Below are positions 8,699 to 17,417 of a stretch of 64,000 nt of DNA, in pieces. How positions within the stretch are numbered: position 1 is the first letter of the stretch; every line of letters starts with the position of its first letter. Origin of the DNA: JABDLO01 sp041749255. Lineage in GTDB: Bacteria; Bacteroidota; Bacteroidia; Chitinophagales; Saprospiraceae. The translations under genes were made by a program, and so were the position numbers. The notes beneath the pieces are model-generated. The model saw only the letters and a program-made list of their open reading frames with translations, was not told where the DNA came from and did not search any database. Location: positions 1 through 64,000 of the forward strand of contig JBGTBR010000028.1 of NCBI GenBank assembly GCA_041749255.1, given 5' to 3'.

Positions 8699-10165
8699 TT
8701 GAGTACCAAAAAGTTATTTGACATATTGCCAGAACGAGGAATTGCAGGAATTTCAGGAGATGAATCGGTTGAAATCGATGGTTTGTTTCTGGATTCAAGA
8801 TCTGTGGTACAAGGTGGAGCATTCATAGCCAAAAAGGGAATTGTAACGGACGGCCACCAATACATTGAAAAAGCTGTCAAACAGGGAGCTAGAGTTATTT
8901 TCGCAGAAAAGGGAAGACTAGATCGACCCATTGAAGGTGTAACTTTTGTCTTTTATGAAGACGCCAAACAGTTTATCGGTGAGCTGTCCCATCGTTACTT
9001 TAACCAACCCAGTCTACAAATGCAACTGATAGGTGTTACTGGTACCAATGGAAAAAGCAGTACCGTAACCCTTTTGCATCAATTATTTTCGGCTTTGGGT
9101 TATAAGGTAGGATTGCTTTCAACCATAGAAAACAGAATTGGGAATAAAGTGCTGGAGTCTCACTATACCACGCCTGATCCGGTTTCTCTCAATCACTTGC
9201 TGTATCAAATGATGTCAGCAGGTTGTGAGTTGGTTTTCATGGAGGTTAGTTCTCATGCCATCGATCAAGGGAGAATAGCGGGCTTACGCTTTAGAGGTGG
9301 AGTATTTACCAATATCACCCATGACCATCTGGATTATCACAATACGTTTAGAAAGTATTTAGAGGTTAAGCAGAGTTTCTTTGACGGACTGGATGTACAT
9401 GCCTTTGCCTTATCCAATGCAGATGATAGAAATGGGAAGGTTATGATACAAAATACCAGAGCCAAAAAACATTTTTATGCTTTGAAAAGTCCATGCGAAT
9501 TTAAATCCCGGATTCTTGAAAACACTATAGAAGGTATGTTGATGGAGATAAATGGGACACAAGTTCACTGTAATCTTTTTGGAGAATTCAATGGTTACAA
9601 TCTCACTTCTGTTTATGCGGTCGCTTCATTACTGGGTTGTTCTCATGATGAAATCCTGGTTTCATTAAGTTCGCTAAAAGGAGTAGAAGGGAGGTTTGAA
9701 AAGGTATCAGGTAATGCAGATGGAATTACAGGAATCGTAGATTATGCCCACACTCCAGACGCATTAGAAAAGGTGCTTGACACCATTAAGGATATAAAGT
9801 CTTCTGAAAGTAAAGTGATCACAGTCGTTGGTTGTGGTGGAGACAGGGACAAAGCAAAGCGGCCAATTATGGCAAAAATTGCTCAGCGATTCTCACATAT
9901 TGTCATACTTACAAGTGATAATCCCAGGTCAGAAAATCCGGAATTAATCCTCGACGATATGATGAGTGGAATTTCAGAACAGGAAAGACAGCAAATAGTC
10001 AGGATTGTTGACAGGAATGAGGCAATAAAAACTGCTTGCATGATGGCGGGTAGTCGCGACATCATTCTCGTAGCTGGTAAAGGTCATGAAAAGTATCAGG
10101 AAATAAAAGGGGAAAAGTACCCCTTCGATGATAAAAAACTCCTATTGAAATATTTATTTCAATAG
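8699..10165 (+). CDS. murE: UDP-MurNAc-tripeptide synthetase MurE (meso-diaminopimelate type)
   Basis: MurE adds the third amino acid to UDP-MurNAc-L-Ala-D-Glu in the cytoplasm, using ATP. The 488-residue product has the Mur ligase P-loop GTNGKS at 115-120, the TTPDP substrate segment, MEVSSHAID, and the DNPR motif at 407-410 that marks enzymes selecting meso-diaminopimelate rather than lysine. This predicts DAP-type peptidoglycan. The start is TTG at 8699, giving a normal N-terminus. The last codons and stop lie inside a 14-bp inverted repeat (10139-10168), and a 171-base structured gap follows before mraY, the only large break in the cluster. Confidence 0.95.
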   Translation: MSTKKLFDILPERGIAGISGDESVEIDGLFLDSRSVVQGGAFIAKKGIVTDGHQYIEKAVKQGARVIFAEKGRLDRPIEGVTFVFYEDAKQFIGELSHRYFNQPSLQMQLIGVTGTNGKSSTVTLLHQLFSALGYKVGLLSTIENRIGNKVLESHYTTPDPVSLNHLLYQMMSAGCELVFMEVSSHAIDQGRIAGLRFRGGVFTNITHDHLDYHNTFRKYLEVKQSFFDGLDVHAFALSNADDRNGKVMIQNTRAKKHFYALKSPCEFKSRILENTIEGMLMEINGTQVHCNLFGEFNGYNLTSVYAVASLLGCSHDEILVSLSSLKGVEGRFEKVSGNADGITGIVDYAHTPDALEKVLDTIKDIKSSESKVITVVGCGGDRDKAKRPIMAKIAQRFSHIVILTSDNPRSENPELILDDMMSGISEQERQQIVRIVDRNEAIKTACMMAGSRDIILVAGKGHEKYQEIKGEKYPFDDKKLLLKYLFQ

Positions 10166-10168
10166 GAG
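10139..10168 (+). other. Perfect 14-bp inverted repeat across the murE stop codon
   Basis: CTCCTATTGAAATA (10139-10152) and TATTTCAATAGGAG (10155-10168) are perfect reverse complements separated by two bases. The hairpin contains the last murE codons and the stop TAG. No T tract follows, so it is not a standard terminator; an mRNA 3'-end or stability element or a protein site are possible. Confidence 0.6.
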
Positions 10169-10203
10169 TAATAAAGTTCTATTATCATTCTCAGGTTGGT
10201 TTT

Positions 10204-10276
10204 AACAGTTGCAGCAGATCCCTGCGAGTAAAGACTTCGCAAATCTGCTGGACTGTTATTTAAAAACAATAACAGT
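10204..10276 (+). promoter_or_regulatory. Candidate RNA switch between murE and mraY (mutually exclusive hairpins)
   Basis: Hairpin A has three stacked helices: AACAGT (10204-10209) with ACTGTT (10252-10257), CAGCAGAT (10212-10219) with ATCTGCTG (10243-10250), and TGCGA (10223-10227) with TCGCA (10237-10241), all perfect. Hairpin B pairs ACTGTTATT (10252-10260) with AATAACAGT (10268-10276), nine perfect pairs. A and B compete for ACTGTT, so only one can form completely. No ligand-binding family was recognised and no U tract follows hairpin B. Function is inferred only from structure and position. Confidence 0.5.
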
Positions 10277-10336
10277 GCCACTAAATTAAGTAGGAATAAA
10301 AATAATTGATTATCAATATAAAATATTTGAGATAGC

Positions 10337-11602
10337 ATGCTTTATTATCTTTTTAAATTTTTAAAAGAAAGTTACGATATACCTGGAGCAGGGCTATTTC
10401 AATATATATCATTCAGATCAGGAGCCGCTATCATTTTATCTTTAATCATTTCGATGGCATTTGGCGACAGGATCATACGTTCTTTGAAAAAATTGCAGGT
10501 AGGAGAGACCATAAGGGATTTGGGATTGGCGGGTCAGGTGCAAAAAGCAGGAACTCCCACCATGGGAGGATTCATCATTATCCTATCCACTCTGATACCT
10601 TGTCTGCTTTTTGCAAGACTGGATAATATCTACATCATAGTCATGATCATTACCACTATCTGGATGATGATCATAGGCTTTGCTGATGATTATATCAAAG
10701 TATTTAAAAAGGATAAACAGGGGTTGAAAGGTATTTTTAAAGTAATTGGCCAGGTCGGTTTAGGATTATTTGTGGCTTTGATCATGTTGCTTCACGAAGA
10801 TGTGGTTGTACGAGTGCCTTTAGATCTCGCCTTAGCCAATGGATACAATATTGTAGACATAGTTAAGACGACATTACCGGCTGTAAATCTCGAACCCAGG
10901 GTGGTAGAGATGGCTTACATAAAATCTACATTGACAAATCTTCCATTTTTAAAAGGAAATTTACTGGAGTATGAAATAATTCTCAGCTTATTCACAGAAA
11001 ATCCGCGAAAATGGGCGTGGTTGGTTTTTGTTCCCATATGTATTTTAGTGGTAACGGCTGTTTCCAATGCTTCGAATCTTACGGATGGCATAGACGGATT
11101 GGCCACTGGAGTTTCAGCTATCATTGGAGCCACCCTGGGTGTATTGGCTTATGTATCCAGTAATACGATTATAGCCTCTTACCTCAGCATATTGTTCATA
11201 CCACATTCAGAGGAGCTGGTCATTTTTGCATCCTGCTTTTTAGGTGGATGCATAGGGTTTTTATGGTTTAATTGTTATCCAGCCAAAGTATTTATGGGTG
11301 ACACTGGAAGCCTGACCATAGGTGGGATCATTGCTGTACTGGCCTTACTTCTCAGAAAGGAGTGGTTAATACCCATTCTTTGCGGAATTTTTTTGGTAGA
11401 AAACTTATCCGTAATGATCCAGGTGGGATATTTCAAGTATACCAGAAAAAAGTATGGTGAAGGCAGACGAATATTTAAAATGTCTCCTCTTCATCATCAT
11501 TACCAAAAACTGGGTATGCACGAGTCCACAATTGCTACTCGCTTTTGGATAGTGGGTATTATACTGGCAGTAATTACGATCATTACTTTAAAAGTAAGGT
11601 AA
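10337..11602 (+). CDS. mraY: Phospho-MurNAc-pentapeptide transferase MraY
   Basis: MraY attaches phospho-MurNAc-pentapeptide to undecaprenyl phosphate, making lipid I at the inner membrane. The 421-residue protein is polytopic, with the family signatures PTMGGFIII, FADDYIKV (catalytic Asp pair), NASNLTDGIDGLATG, KVFMGDTGSL and the histidine-rich SPLHHHYQ. It is longer than the roughly 360 residues of E. coli MraY because of an extra stretch between about residues 160 and 220 (region of VVRVPLDLALANG and LPFLKGNLLEYE), as commonly seen in Bacteroidota. The start ATG at 10337 follows the structured 171-base gap, and the stop is four bases before murD. Confidence 0.96.
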   Translation: MLYYLFKFLKESYDIPGAGLFQYISFRSGAAIILSLIISMAFGDRIIRSLKKLQVGETIRDLGLAGQVQKAGTPTMGGFIIILSTLIPCLLFARLDNIYIIVMIITTIWMMIIGFADDYIKVFKKDKQGLKGIFKVIGQVGLGLFVALIMLLHEDVVVRVPLDLALANGYNIVDIVKTTLPAVNLEPRVVEMAYIKSTLTNLPFLKGNLLEYEIILSLFTENPRKWAWLVFVPICILVVTAVSNASNLTDGIDGLATGVSAIIGATLGVLAYVSSNTIIASYLSILFIPHSEELVIFASCFLGGCIGFLWFNCYPAKVFMGDTGSLTIGGIIAVLALLLRKEWLIPILCGIFLVENLSVMIQVGYFKYTRKKYGEGRRIFKMSPLHHHYQKLGMHESTIATRFWIVGIILAVITIITLKVR

Positions 11603-11606
11603 TGAT

Positions 11607-12920
11607 ATGGATAGAATTACGATCATAGGTGCTGGTGAAAGCGGAATAGGTGCAGCCCTATTGGCAAAAAAATCAGGCTATGAAGTCTTTGTTTCTGATT
11701 ATGGATTGATAGCAGATGTTTTTAAAATAGAGTTGAAAAAAAATAAGATCCTTTTTGAAGAAAAAGGACATACCATTGACAGATTTATTAACGCTGATAC
11801 GGTGATACGAAGTCCGGGAGTAGCAGGCGATGTGCCTGTTCTTTTAAAAACGAGGGAATCAGGTGTGCCCGTTATTTCCGAGATAGAATTTGGTTTTCGT
11901 CATTATCATGGCAAAATCATAGGTATCACAGGAAGTAATGGTAAGACGACCACGACCGGGTTATTACACCATCTTATCTGTCATGCCGGAATTCCGGCAG
12001 CAGTAGGAGGCAATTACGGTACTTCTTTTTGCAGATTACTGGCAGAAGATAGACAAGAAGGAATCACTGTGTTGGAATTGAGTTCATTTCAACTGGAAGA
12101 CATTGAAGGTTTCAGACCTGATATAGCCATCTTGCTCAATATAACGGCAGATCATTTGGACAGATATAATTATGATATCCAATTGTATGCAGAGGCAAAA
12201 ATGAAATTGGTTTCACAGCAGCAAAGTGAAGATATATTCATTTTCAATGGAGATGATCCCATTATTCAGCAATGCCTGGAAAGCAAGACATTGAATATGA
12301 AGAAAATATCTGTCATTTTTAAAGATTTTGAAGAAGGAATTTGGTCAAAGGATCTGAATTCATTTTTTGACATAAGATTACCAGGTAAGCATAATTTATT
12401 GAATGCTGCATGTGCTGTTTTGGCTGCGCGTGAATTGGGACTGAGCGATCAGGTCATTAATTCAGGATTTAAAAGTTTCAAGAATCAGCCTCACAGGATG
12501 GAGTTTGTTGCTGATATTTATCAGGTTAGTTTTATTAATGACAGCAAAGGAACCAATGTAGATTCTGTATGGTATGCTCTTGATGCAGTGGCAGGTCAGA
12601 CGGTATGGATAGCGGGTGGCACAGATAAAGGAAATGATTACGATCCATTACTGCCCCTGGTTAGGGAAAAAGTAAAAGCACTTATCTGCCTTGGCATAGA
12701 CAACCAAAAACTCATGAAATTTTTTGGTGCAGATGTGCCGGTAATTCATGAGACCCGCGATATACGCGAGGCCGTTAGATTGGCTTTTGACCTGGCAACT
12801 AAAGGAGATACAGTTCTCCTTTCACCGGCATGCGCCAGTTTCGACTTGTTCAGAAATTACGAAGATCGGGGTATTCAGTTTAAGAATGCAGTTTTGGATT
12901 TAGCAATGGAAATAAAATAA
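11607..12920 (+). CDS. murD: UDP-MurNAc-L-alanine:D-glutamate ligase MurD
   Basis: MurD adds D-glutamate to UDP-MurNAc-L-Ala in the cytoplasm with ATP. The product is 437 residues. It begins with a Rossmann-like UDP-binding segment (ITIIGAGESGIGAALLA), has the ATP loop GSNGKTT at 109-115, ELSSFQLE, LNITADHLDRY and the C-terminal NDSKGTN and LLSPACASFD segments of this ligase. The start chosen is ATG 11607; another ATG at 11602 is in a different frame. It sits four bases after mraY and 14 bases before ftsW. Confidence 0.96.
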   Translation: MDRITIIGAGESGIGAALLAKKSGYEVFVSDYGLIADVFKIELKKNKILFEEKGHTIDRFINADTVIRSPGVAGDVPVLLKTRESGVPVISEIEFGFRHYHGKIIGITGSNGKTTTTGLLHHLICHAGIPAAVGGNYGTSFCRLLAEDRQEGITVLELSSFQLEDIEGFRPDIAILLNITADHLDRYNYDIQLYAEAKMKLVSQQQSEDIFIFNGDDPIIQQCLESKTLNMKKISVIFKDFEEGIWSKDLNSFFDIRLPGKHNLLNAACAVLAARELGLSDQVINSGFKSFKNQPHRMEFVADIYQVSFINDSKGTNVDSVWYALDAVAGQTVWIAGGTDKGNDYDPLLPLVREKVKALICLGIDNQKLMKFFGADVPVIHETRDIREAVRLAFDLATKGDTVLLSPACASFDLFRNYEDRGIQFKNAVLDLAMEIK

Positions 12921-12934
12921 ATAAATTAATAGGA

Positions 12935-14116
12935 TTGCAAATAGTTAAAACATATCAAAATCTAAAGGGAGATAAGATCATCTGGATGATCATTGCTCTG
13001 CTATCGATTATATCGATTCTTGCAGTATACAGCTCTGTGGGTAGTATGGCTTATAAACTTCGGGGAGGGAATACTGAATATTACCTTTTCCAGCATTTGA
13101 TATTTGTTGGCCTTGGAGTGTTTTTAGCCTACTTATCGTATCAGTTGCATTATATGCAATACTCCAGGCTTGCCCCGCTATTATTACTACTTGCCGTTCC
13201 ATTATTATTATACACTCTGGGCTGGGGTACAGAATTAAACAGTGCAAGGAGGTGGATTACCATTCCGTGGATAGATAAATCCTTCCAGACATCTGACTTT
13301 GCCAAATTGGCATTGATCATTTATGTAGCTCGTTCGCTTGCTACCAAACAGGATTATATTAAAGACCTCAGGAGTGCCTTTTTACCCATAATTGTGCCAG
13401 TAATACTGGTTTGTGGTTTGATTGCCCCGGCCGATTTGTCGACAGCAGCTTTATTGTTTGTAACCTGTATGATGATGATGTTTATTGGCAGAGTATCACT
13501 TCGATATGTTTTTTTATTAATAATGGCTGGTGTCATTTTAGCTTTGATTTTAATTGTTGTGGGGCAGGCATTTCCAGAATTTGTACGACTGGAAACATGG
13601 ACATCAAGAATTGATCAATTTATGGTTTTTGATGATGGAGCTTATCAGGTATTATATTCCAAAAAGGCTATCGCTGAAGGAGGATTTTTTGGATTAGGGC
13701 CAGGTAATAGTGTGCAAAGAAACTTTTTACCCTATGCTTATGCTGATTTTATATATGCCATTATTTGTGAGGAATATGGTTTAATTGGTGGCCTGTTATT
13801 ACTGGGTTTGTATTTGGGTCTATTATTCAGATGTGTGAGTATTGTTACAAGATGCCCAAAGGCATTCGGAGCCATTTTAGCGATGGGGCTTTGTCTGAAT
13901 ATTGTGATACAGGCATTTGCAAATATTGGAGTTTCGGTACATTTACTTCCGGTGACCGGATTGACACTACCCCTTGTGAGTATGGGGGGAACATCGATCA
14001 TGTTTACATGTATTTCCATAGGGATCATACTCAGCGTCAGCAGATATGTAGATGAGGCAAAGAAACAAAGTATAGCATTAAATGAAATAGAAAAAATCAA
14101 TGAAAGTGCTCATTAG
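12935..14116 (+). CDS. ftsW: Septal peptidoglycan glycosyltransferase FtsW
   Basis: A SEDS-family polytopic membrane protein of 393 residues that polymerises lipid II at the septum together with FtsI. Features are the first membrane segment after KGDKIIW, GTELNSARRWI, the FQTSDFAKLALI region (catalytic Asp area), a large extracellular loop with GLGPGNSVQRNFLPYAYADFIYAIICEEYG, and the final LPLVSMGGTSIM. The start is TTG at 12935, which gives a short cytoplasmic N-terminus. The 3' end overlaps murG by 17 bases, suggesting coupled translation. The SEDS pairing with ftsI in the cluster supports FtsW rather than RodA. Confidence 0.95.
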   Translation: MQIVKTYQNLKGDKIIWMIIALLSIISILAVYSSVGSMAYKLRGGNTEYYLFQHLIFVGLGVFLAYLSYQLHYMQYSRLAPLLLLLAVPLLLYTLGWGTELNSARRWITIPWIDKSFQTSDFAKLALIIYVARSLATKQDYIKDLRSAFLPIIVPVILVCGLIAPADLSTAALLFVTCMMMMFIGRVSLRYVFLLIMAGVILALILIVVGQAFPEFVRLETWTSRIDQFMVFDDGAYQVLYSKKAIAEGGFFGLGPGNSVQRNFLPYAYADFIYAIICEEYGLIGGLLLLGLYLGLLFRCVSIVTRCPKAFGAILAMGLCLNIVIQAFANIGVSVHLLPVTGLTLPLVSMGGTSIMFTCISIGIILSVSRYVDEAKKQSIALNEIEKINESAH

Positions 14117-15197
14117 TGGAGGAGGTACAGGCGGCCATGTTTTTCCGGCCATTGCTATAGCAGATGCACTGAAGGAAATAATTCCCGGATCCGACATATT
14201 ATTTGTCGGTGCTCGCGGAAAACTTGAAATGGAAAAAGTCCCCAAAGCGGGATATCCTATTAAGGGTCTCTGGATAAGTGGCCTGCAAAGATCTTTGACA
14301 ATTCGAAATCTCCTTTTTCCGGTGAAAGTGATATACAGTGTATGTGTTGCCTTCTGGATAACATTAAAATTCAGACCGGATGTAGCCGTAGGGGTAGGAG
14401 GGTATGCCAGTGGTCCGGTTCTTTTTGCATCGGCGATATTAGGAATACCTACACTTATTCAGGAGCAAAATTCCTATGCTGGTTTGACCAATAAACTGTT
14501 GGCCAGATGGGCAAAAAGAGTTTGTGTAGCCTATGAGGGTATGGAAAAATTTTTCAATCCCCAAAAAATAGTTATTACTGGCAATCCGGTAAGGAAAGAT
14601 ATCACCAGGATACATGAATTGGAAGGAAGGAAGGTGAAAGCTGTTCAGGGTTTTGATCCTGAATTACCATTGGTCATGGTTTCAGGGGGAAGTTTGGGAG
14701 CGCGAACCATCAACAGAGCGATAGCAGCAGGAGAAAGCAGGCCGACATTGCTTCACGGATATAATCTTTTGTGGCAGGTGGGAAAACTTTACTATACGGA
14801 GTACAGTGCTTCTAAAGTAGCTTCCATGAAGAATGTCAGTACTGTTGCATTTATAGAAGATATGACTGCGGCATACAGTATGGCGGATCTGGTGGTTTGC
14901 AGAGCAGGTGCTCTAACAATAGCAGAGTTGACATTGATAGGAAAACCGGCCATATTGATACCATCACCAAATGTATCGGAAGACCATCAAACCAGCAATG
15001 CAATGGCATTGGTCAGTGAGGGGGCTGCGATTATGGTTAAAGATAGCGAAGCAATTGATCAATTATTACCGATAATTAAAGAATTATTGGGAGATGAGGA
15101 GAAGAGAAAAAAATTGGCAAATGCCGCATATGGCATGGCTAAAATAGACGCTGCCAGACTTATAGCGGAAGAAGTAATTAAAACCGGGAGGAGATGA
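14100..15197 (+). CDS. murG: Lipid II synthase MurG
   Basis: MurG transfers GlcNAc from UDP-GlcNAc to lipid I on the inner face of the cytoplasmic membrane, producing lipid II. The 365-residue GT28 enzyme has the N-terminal loop GGGTGGHVFPA (residues 7-17), GVGGYASGPV, the EQNSYAGLTNK segment, VSGGSLGAR, and the donor-site stretch CRAGALTIAELTLIGKPAILIPSP. It starts inside ftsW (17-base overlap) and its stop overlaps the murC start by four bases (ATGA). Confidence 0.97.
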   Translation: MKVLISGGGTGGHVFPAIAIADALKEIIPGSDILFVGARGKLEMEKVPKAGYPIKGLWISGLQRSLTIRNLLFPVKVIYSVCVAFWITLKFRPDVAVGVGGYASGPVLFASAILGIPTLIQEQNSYAGLTNKLLARWAKRVCVAYEGMEKFFNPQKIVITGNPVRKDITRIHELEGRKVKAVQGFDPELPLVMVSGGSLGARTINRAIAAGESRPTLLHGYNLLWQVGKLYYTEYSASKVASMKNVSTVAFIEDMTAAYSMADLVVCRAGALTIAELTLIGKPAILIPSPNVSEDHQTSNAMALVSEGAAIMVKDSEAIDQLLPIIKELLGDEEKRKKLANAAYGMAKIDAARLIAEEVIKTGRR

Positions 15198-16594
15198 ATA
15201 GTTCCGGGCTGGAAGAAATAAATAAGGTTTTCTTCATCGGAATTGGTGGTATAGGAATGAGCGCCTTGGCAAGATACCTGAAAAGTCAGGGAAAGGTCGT
15301 TTCCGGATATGATAAAACATCTACAAAGCTTACCAAAAAGTTGGAAAGCGAAGGCATTGAAATACTGTATACTGACGATCATGCAAAATATCCATCTGAT
15401 ATTGATCTTGTGATCTATACCCCTGCTATACCATCCTCTCATAAGGGTTTATATTGGTACAAAGAACAGGGATTTAAAGTGATAAAAAGATCTGAAGCAC
15501 TTGGATTGATCTCTGAAAACAAGAAGTGTATAGCGGTAGCTGGAACACATGGTAAAACTTCTACGAGTGCATTGATTACTCAGGTTTTATCCAGTTCAGA
15601 GATTGCTTTTTCTTCCTTCATTGGTGGATTAATGTTACCAAATGGTATCAATTATGTCAACCGTGGGTCTGAATGGGTAGTCGTTGAGGCAGATGAATAT
15701 GATCGGTCTTTTTTGAAATTAAATCCGGATATAGCTATCCTGATGTCCATGGATGCGGATCATCTTGACATATATGGTGATCACAAAAGTATGTTAGGAG
15801 GTTATTGGGCATTTATTGAAAAGATCAGATCAGGGGGAACACTTATTTTTAAGCATGACTTAGAGGTCCTTTTTCCTGATAATTGGAAAGAGAGATTAAA
15901 AGCAAAAAAGGTTTCTCATGTTTCGTTTGGATTGGAAAATGGGATGGCTTACAGTAGTGACATTCAGGTTAAGGATGGAAGATTTGAGTTTTCTTTTAAT
16001 TGGGAGAGAATAAAAATTGATCAGATCTCATCATCCATGCCCGGAAGGCATAATATAGAAAATTCGACAGCTGCCATCATTACAGGTTTGAAACTCGGAA
16101 TGGCGGCAGAAGATATAAAAAAAGCAATAGGAACATTCAAAGGAATATTCCGGAGATTTGAAAGATTGTTTGAAGATGAGGACTTGGTGTACATAGATGA
16201 TTATGCACATCATCCCCGAGAATTGGATGCAGCCATATCAGCGGCCAAGGAATTATTTCCCGGCAAGAAAATTACCGGAATATTTCAACCTCATCTCTAT
16301 ACCAGAACCAGGGATTTTGCACAGGAATTTGCTACGGCCCTAAACCGGCTTGACAGTATTATTCTATGTCCGATTTACCCGGCAAGAGAAGAGCCCATTC
16401 CCGGAGTGACATCAAAAATAATTACCCGGTGTTTGACAAATGACCAGGTTTGGAATTTAAAAGAAAGCGAGGTGGTCAATTTTTTAAAAGATCATAAGAC
16501 AGATGTGATCATGACCCTGGGGGCAGGTGATATAGATCTTTTAAGAGAACCTATAGTATCATGGCTAGTAAGTAGAAAAAATTTAAAGAGATAA
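15194..16594 (+). CDS. murC: UDP-MurNAc:L-alanine ligase MurC
   Basis: MurC adds L-alanine to UDP-MurNAc, the first amino acid of the stem peptide. The 466-residue protein has the UDP-binding start VFFIGIGGIGMSALA (12-26), the ATP loop GTHGKTS at 117-123, EADEYDRSFL, MSMDADHLDIYGD, GIFRRFE, and the DDYAHHPRE motif typical of MurC. The four-base overlap with murG indicates coupled translation. The cluster has no murB or ddl between murC and ftsQ, unlike the E. coli order. Confidence 0.96.
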   Translation: MNSSGLEEINKVFFIGIGGIGMSALARYLKSQGKVVSGYDKTSTKLTKKLESEGIEILYTDDHAKYPSDIDLVIYTPAIPSSHKGLYWYKEQGFKVIKRSEALGLISENKKCIAVAGTHGKTSTSALITQVLSSSEIAFSSFIGGLMLPNGINYVNRGSEWVVVEADEYDRSFLKLNPDIAILMSMDADHLDIYGDHKSMLGGYWAFIEKIRSGGTLIFKHDLEVLFPDNWKERLKAKKVSHVSFGLENGMAYSSDIQVKDGRFEFSFNWERIKIDQISSSMPGRHNIENSTAAIITGLKLGMAAEDIKKAIGTFKGIFRRFERLFEDEDLVYIDDYAHHPRELDAAISAAKELFPGKKITGIFQPHLYTRTRDFAQEFATALNRLDSIILCPIYPAREEPIPGVTSKIITRCLTNDQVWNLKESEVVNFLKDHKTDVIMTLGAGDIDLLREPIVSWLVSRKNLKR

Positions 16595-16603
16595 ATTTTA
16601 AAA

Positions 16604-17395
16604 ATGAGTAATAGCGATCATAAATGGAACAGAATTAAATCCACTCTTACGTGGTCGATCTTACTCATTGCCATAGGTGCAGGGTTGTATTTTAGTACAA
16701 TAAGAAAATCTGCTACCCTGATCAAAAACTTACAGGTAGTCATAGAATCTCCGAATACGGACAGGACTTTAATTACCGAAAAAGAAATAGCCCAAAAACT
16801 CATGATATATCTTGGATATGAAGTCATTCACGCATCCATAAAAGATTTGGATCTGATGGATATAGAAAAAATGTTACAAGATGATAAGCGGATAAAGAAC
16901 GCCGAAGTTTATCTCGACTCCAGGAATAATCTCATCATTCGTATTACTGAAAAAAAGGTTATCAGTAGGGTTCAAAAAAATGAATTGTCCTATTATTTGG
17001 ATGTCGAAGGCAAGCAGATACCGGTTAAAAAAGGTAGAGCAGTAAGAGTGCCATTGGTGACCGGGCATGTAGGTGAATACAGTTTTGAAAAAATACAATC
17101 GGAAACAAGAAATAACCTGCGGGATGTATATGAACTGTCAATGAACTTGATCAGTGATGAATTTTTATCGGCATTAATTGAGCAAATCGATATAGACAAC
17201 CAGGGCAGGATAACCATGGTGCCTAAAATAGGAAGAGAAAAGATTACTTTATATGCCGAAGGTTCAGAAGAAAAATTATTTAAATTAAAATATATGTACA
17301 AGGACGGTCTGCCTAAAGAAGGTTGGAATAAATACACAACTTTAAATCTCGATTTTGAGAATCAGGTTGTGGCCGAACTTAGAAATAGCAATTAA
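16604..17395 (+). CDS. ftsQ: FtsQ-like divisome protein
   Basis: A 263-residue bitopic protein: a short basic cytoplasmic N-terminus, one membrane segment (about residues 14-30), then a periplasmic POTRA-like region with ITEKEIAQKL, IEKMLQDDKRIKNAEVYLDSRNNL and an ITEKKVISRVQ strand, followed by the FtsQ beta domain. FtsQ links FtsL/FtsB to the earlier divisome. Conservation is low, as is usual for the family in Bacteroidota; position between murC and ftsA supports the call. It begins nine bases after murC and ends 22 bases before ftsA. Confidence 0.88.
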   Translation: MSNSDHKWNRIKSTLTWSILLIAIGAGLYFSTIRKSATLIKNLQVVIESPNTDRTLITEKEIAQKLMIYLGYEVIHASIKDLDLMDIEKMLQDDKRIKNAEVYLDSRNNLIIRITEKKVISRVQKNELSYYLDVEGKQIPVKKGRAVRVPLVTGHVGEYSFEKIQSETRNNLRDVYELSMNLISDEFLSALIEQIDIDNQGRITMVPKIGREKITLYAEGSEEKLFKLKYMYKDGLPKEGWNKYTTLNLDFENQVVAELRNSN

Positions 17396-17417
17396 TAAAC
17401 CATAATATTATTTAATT

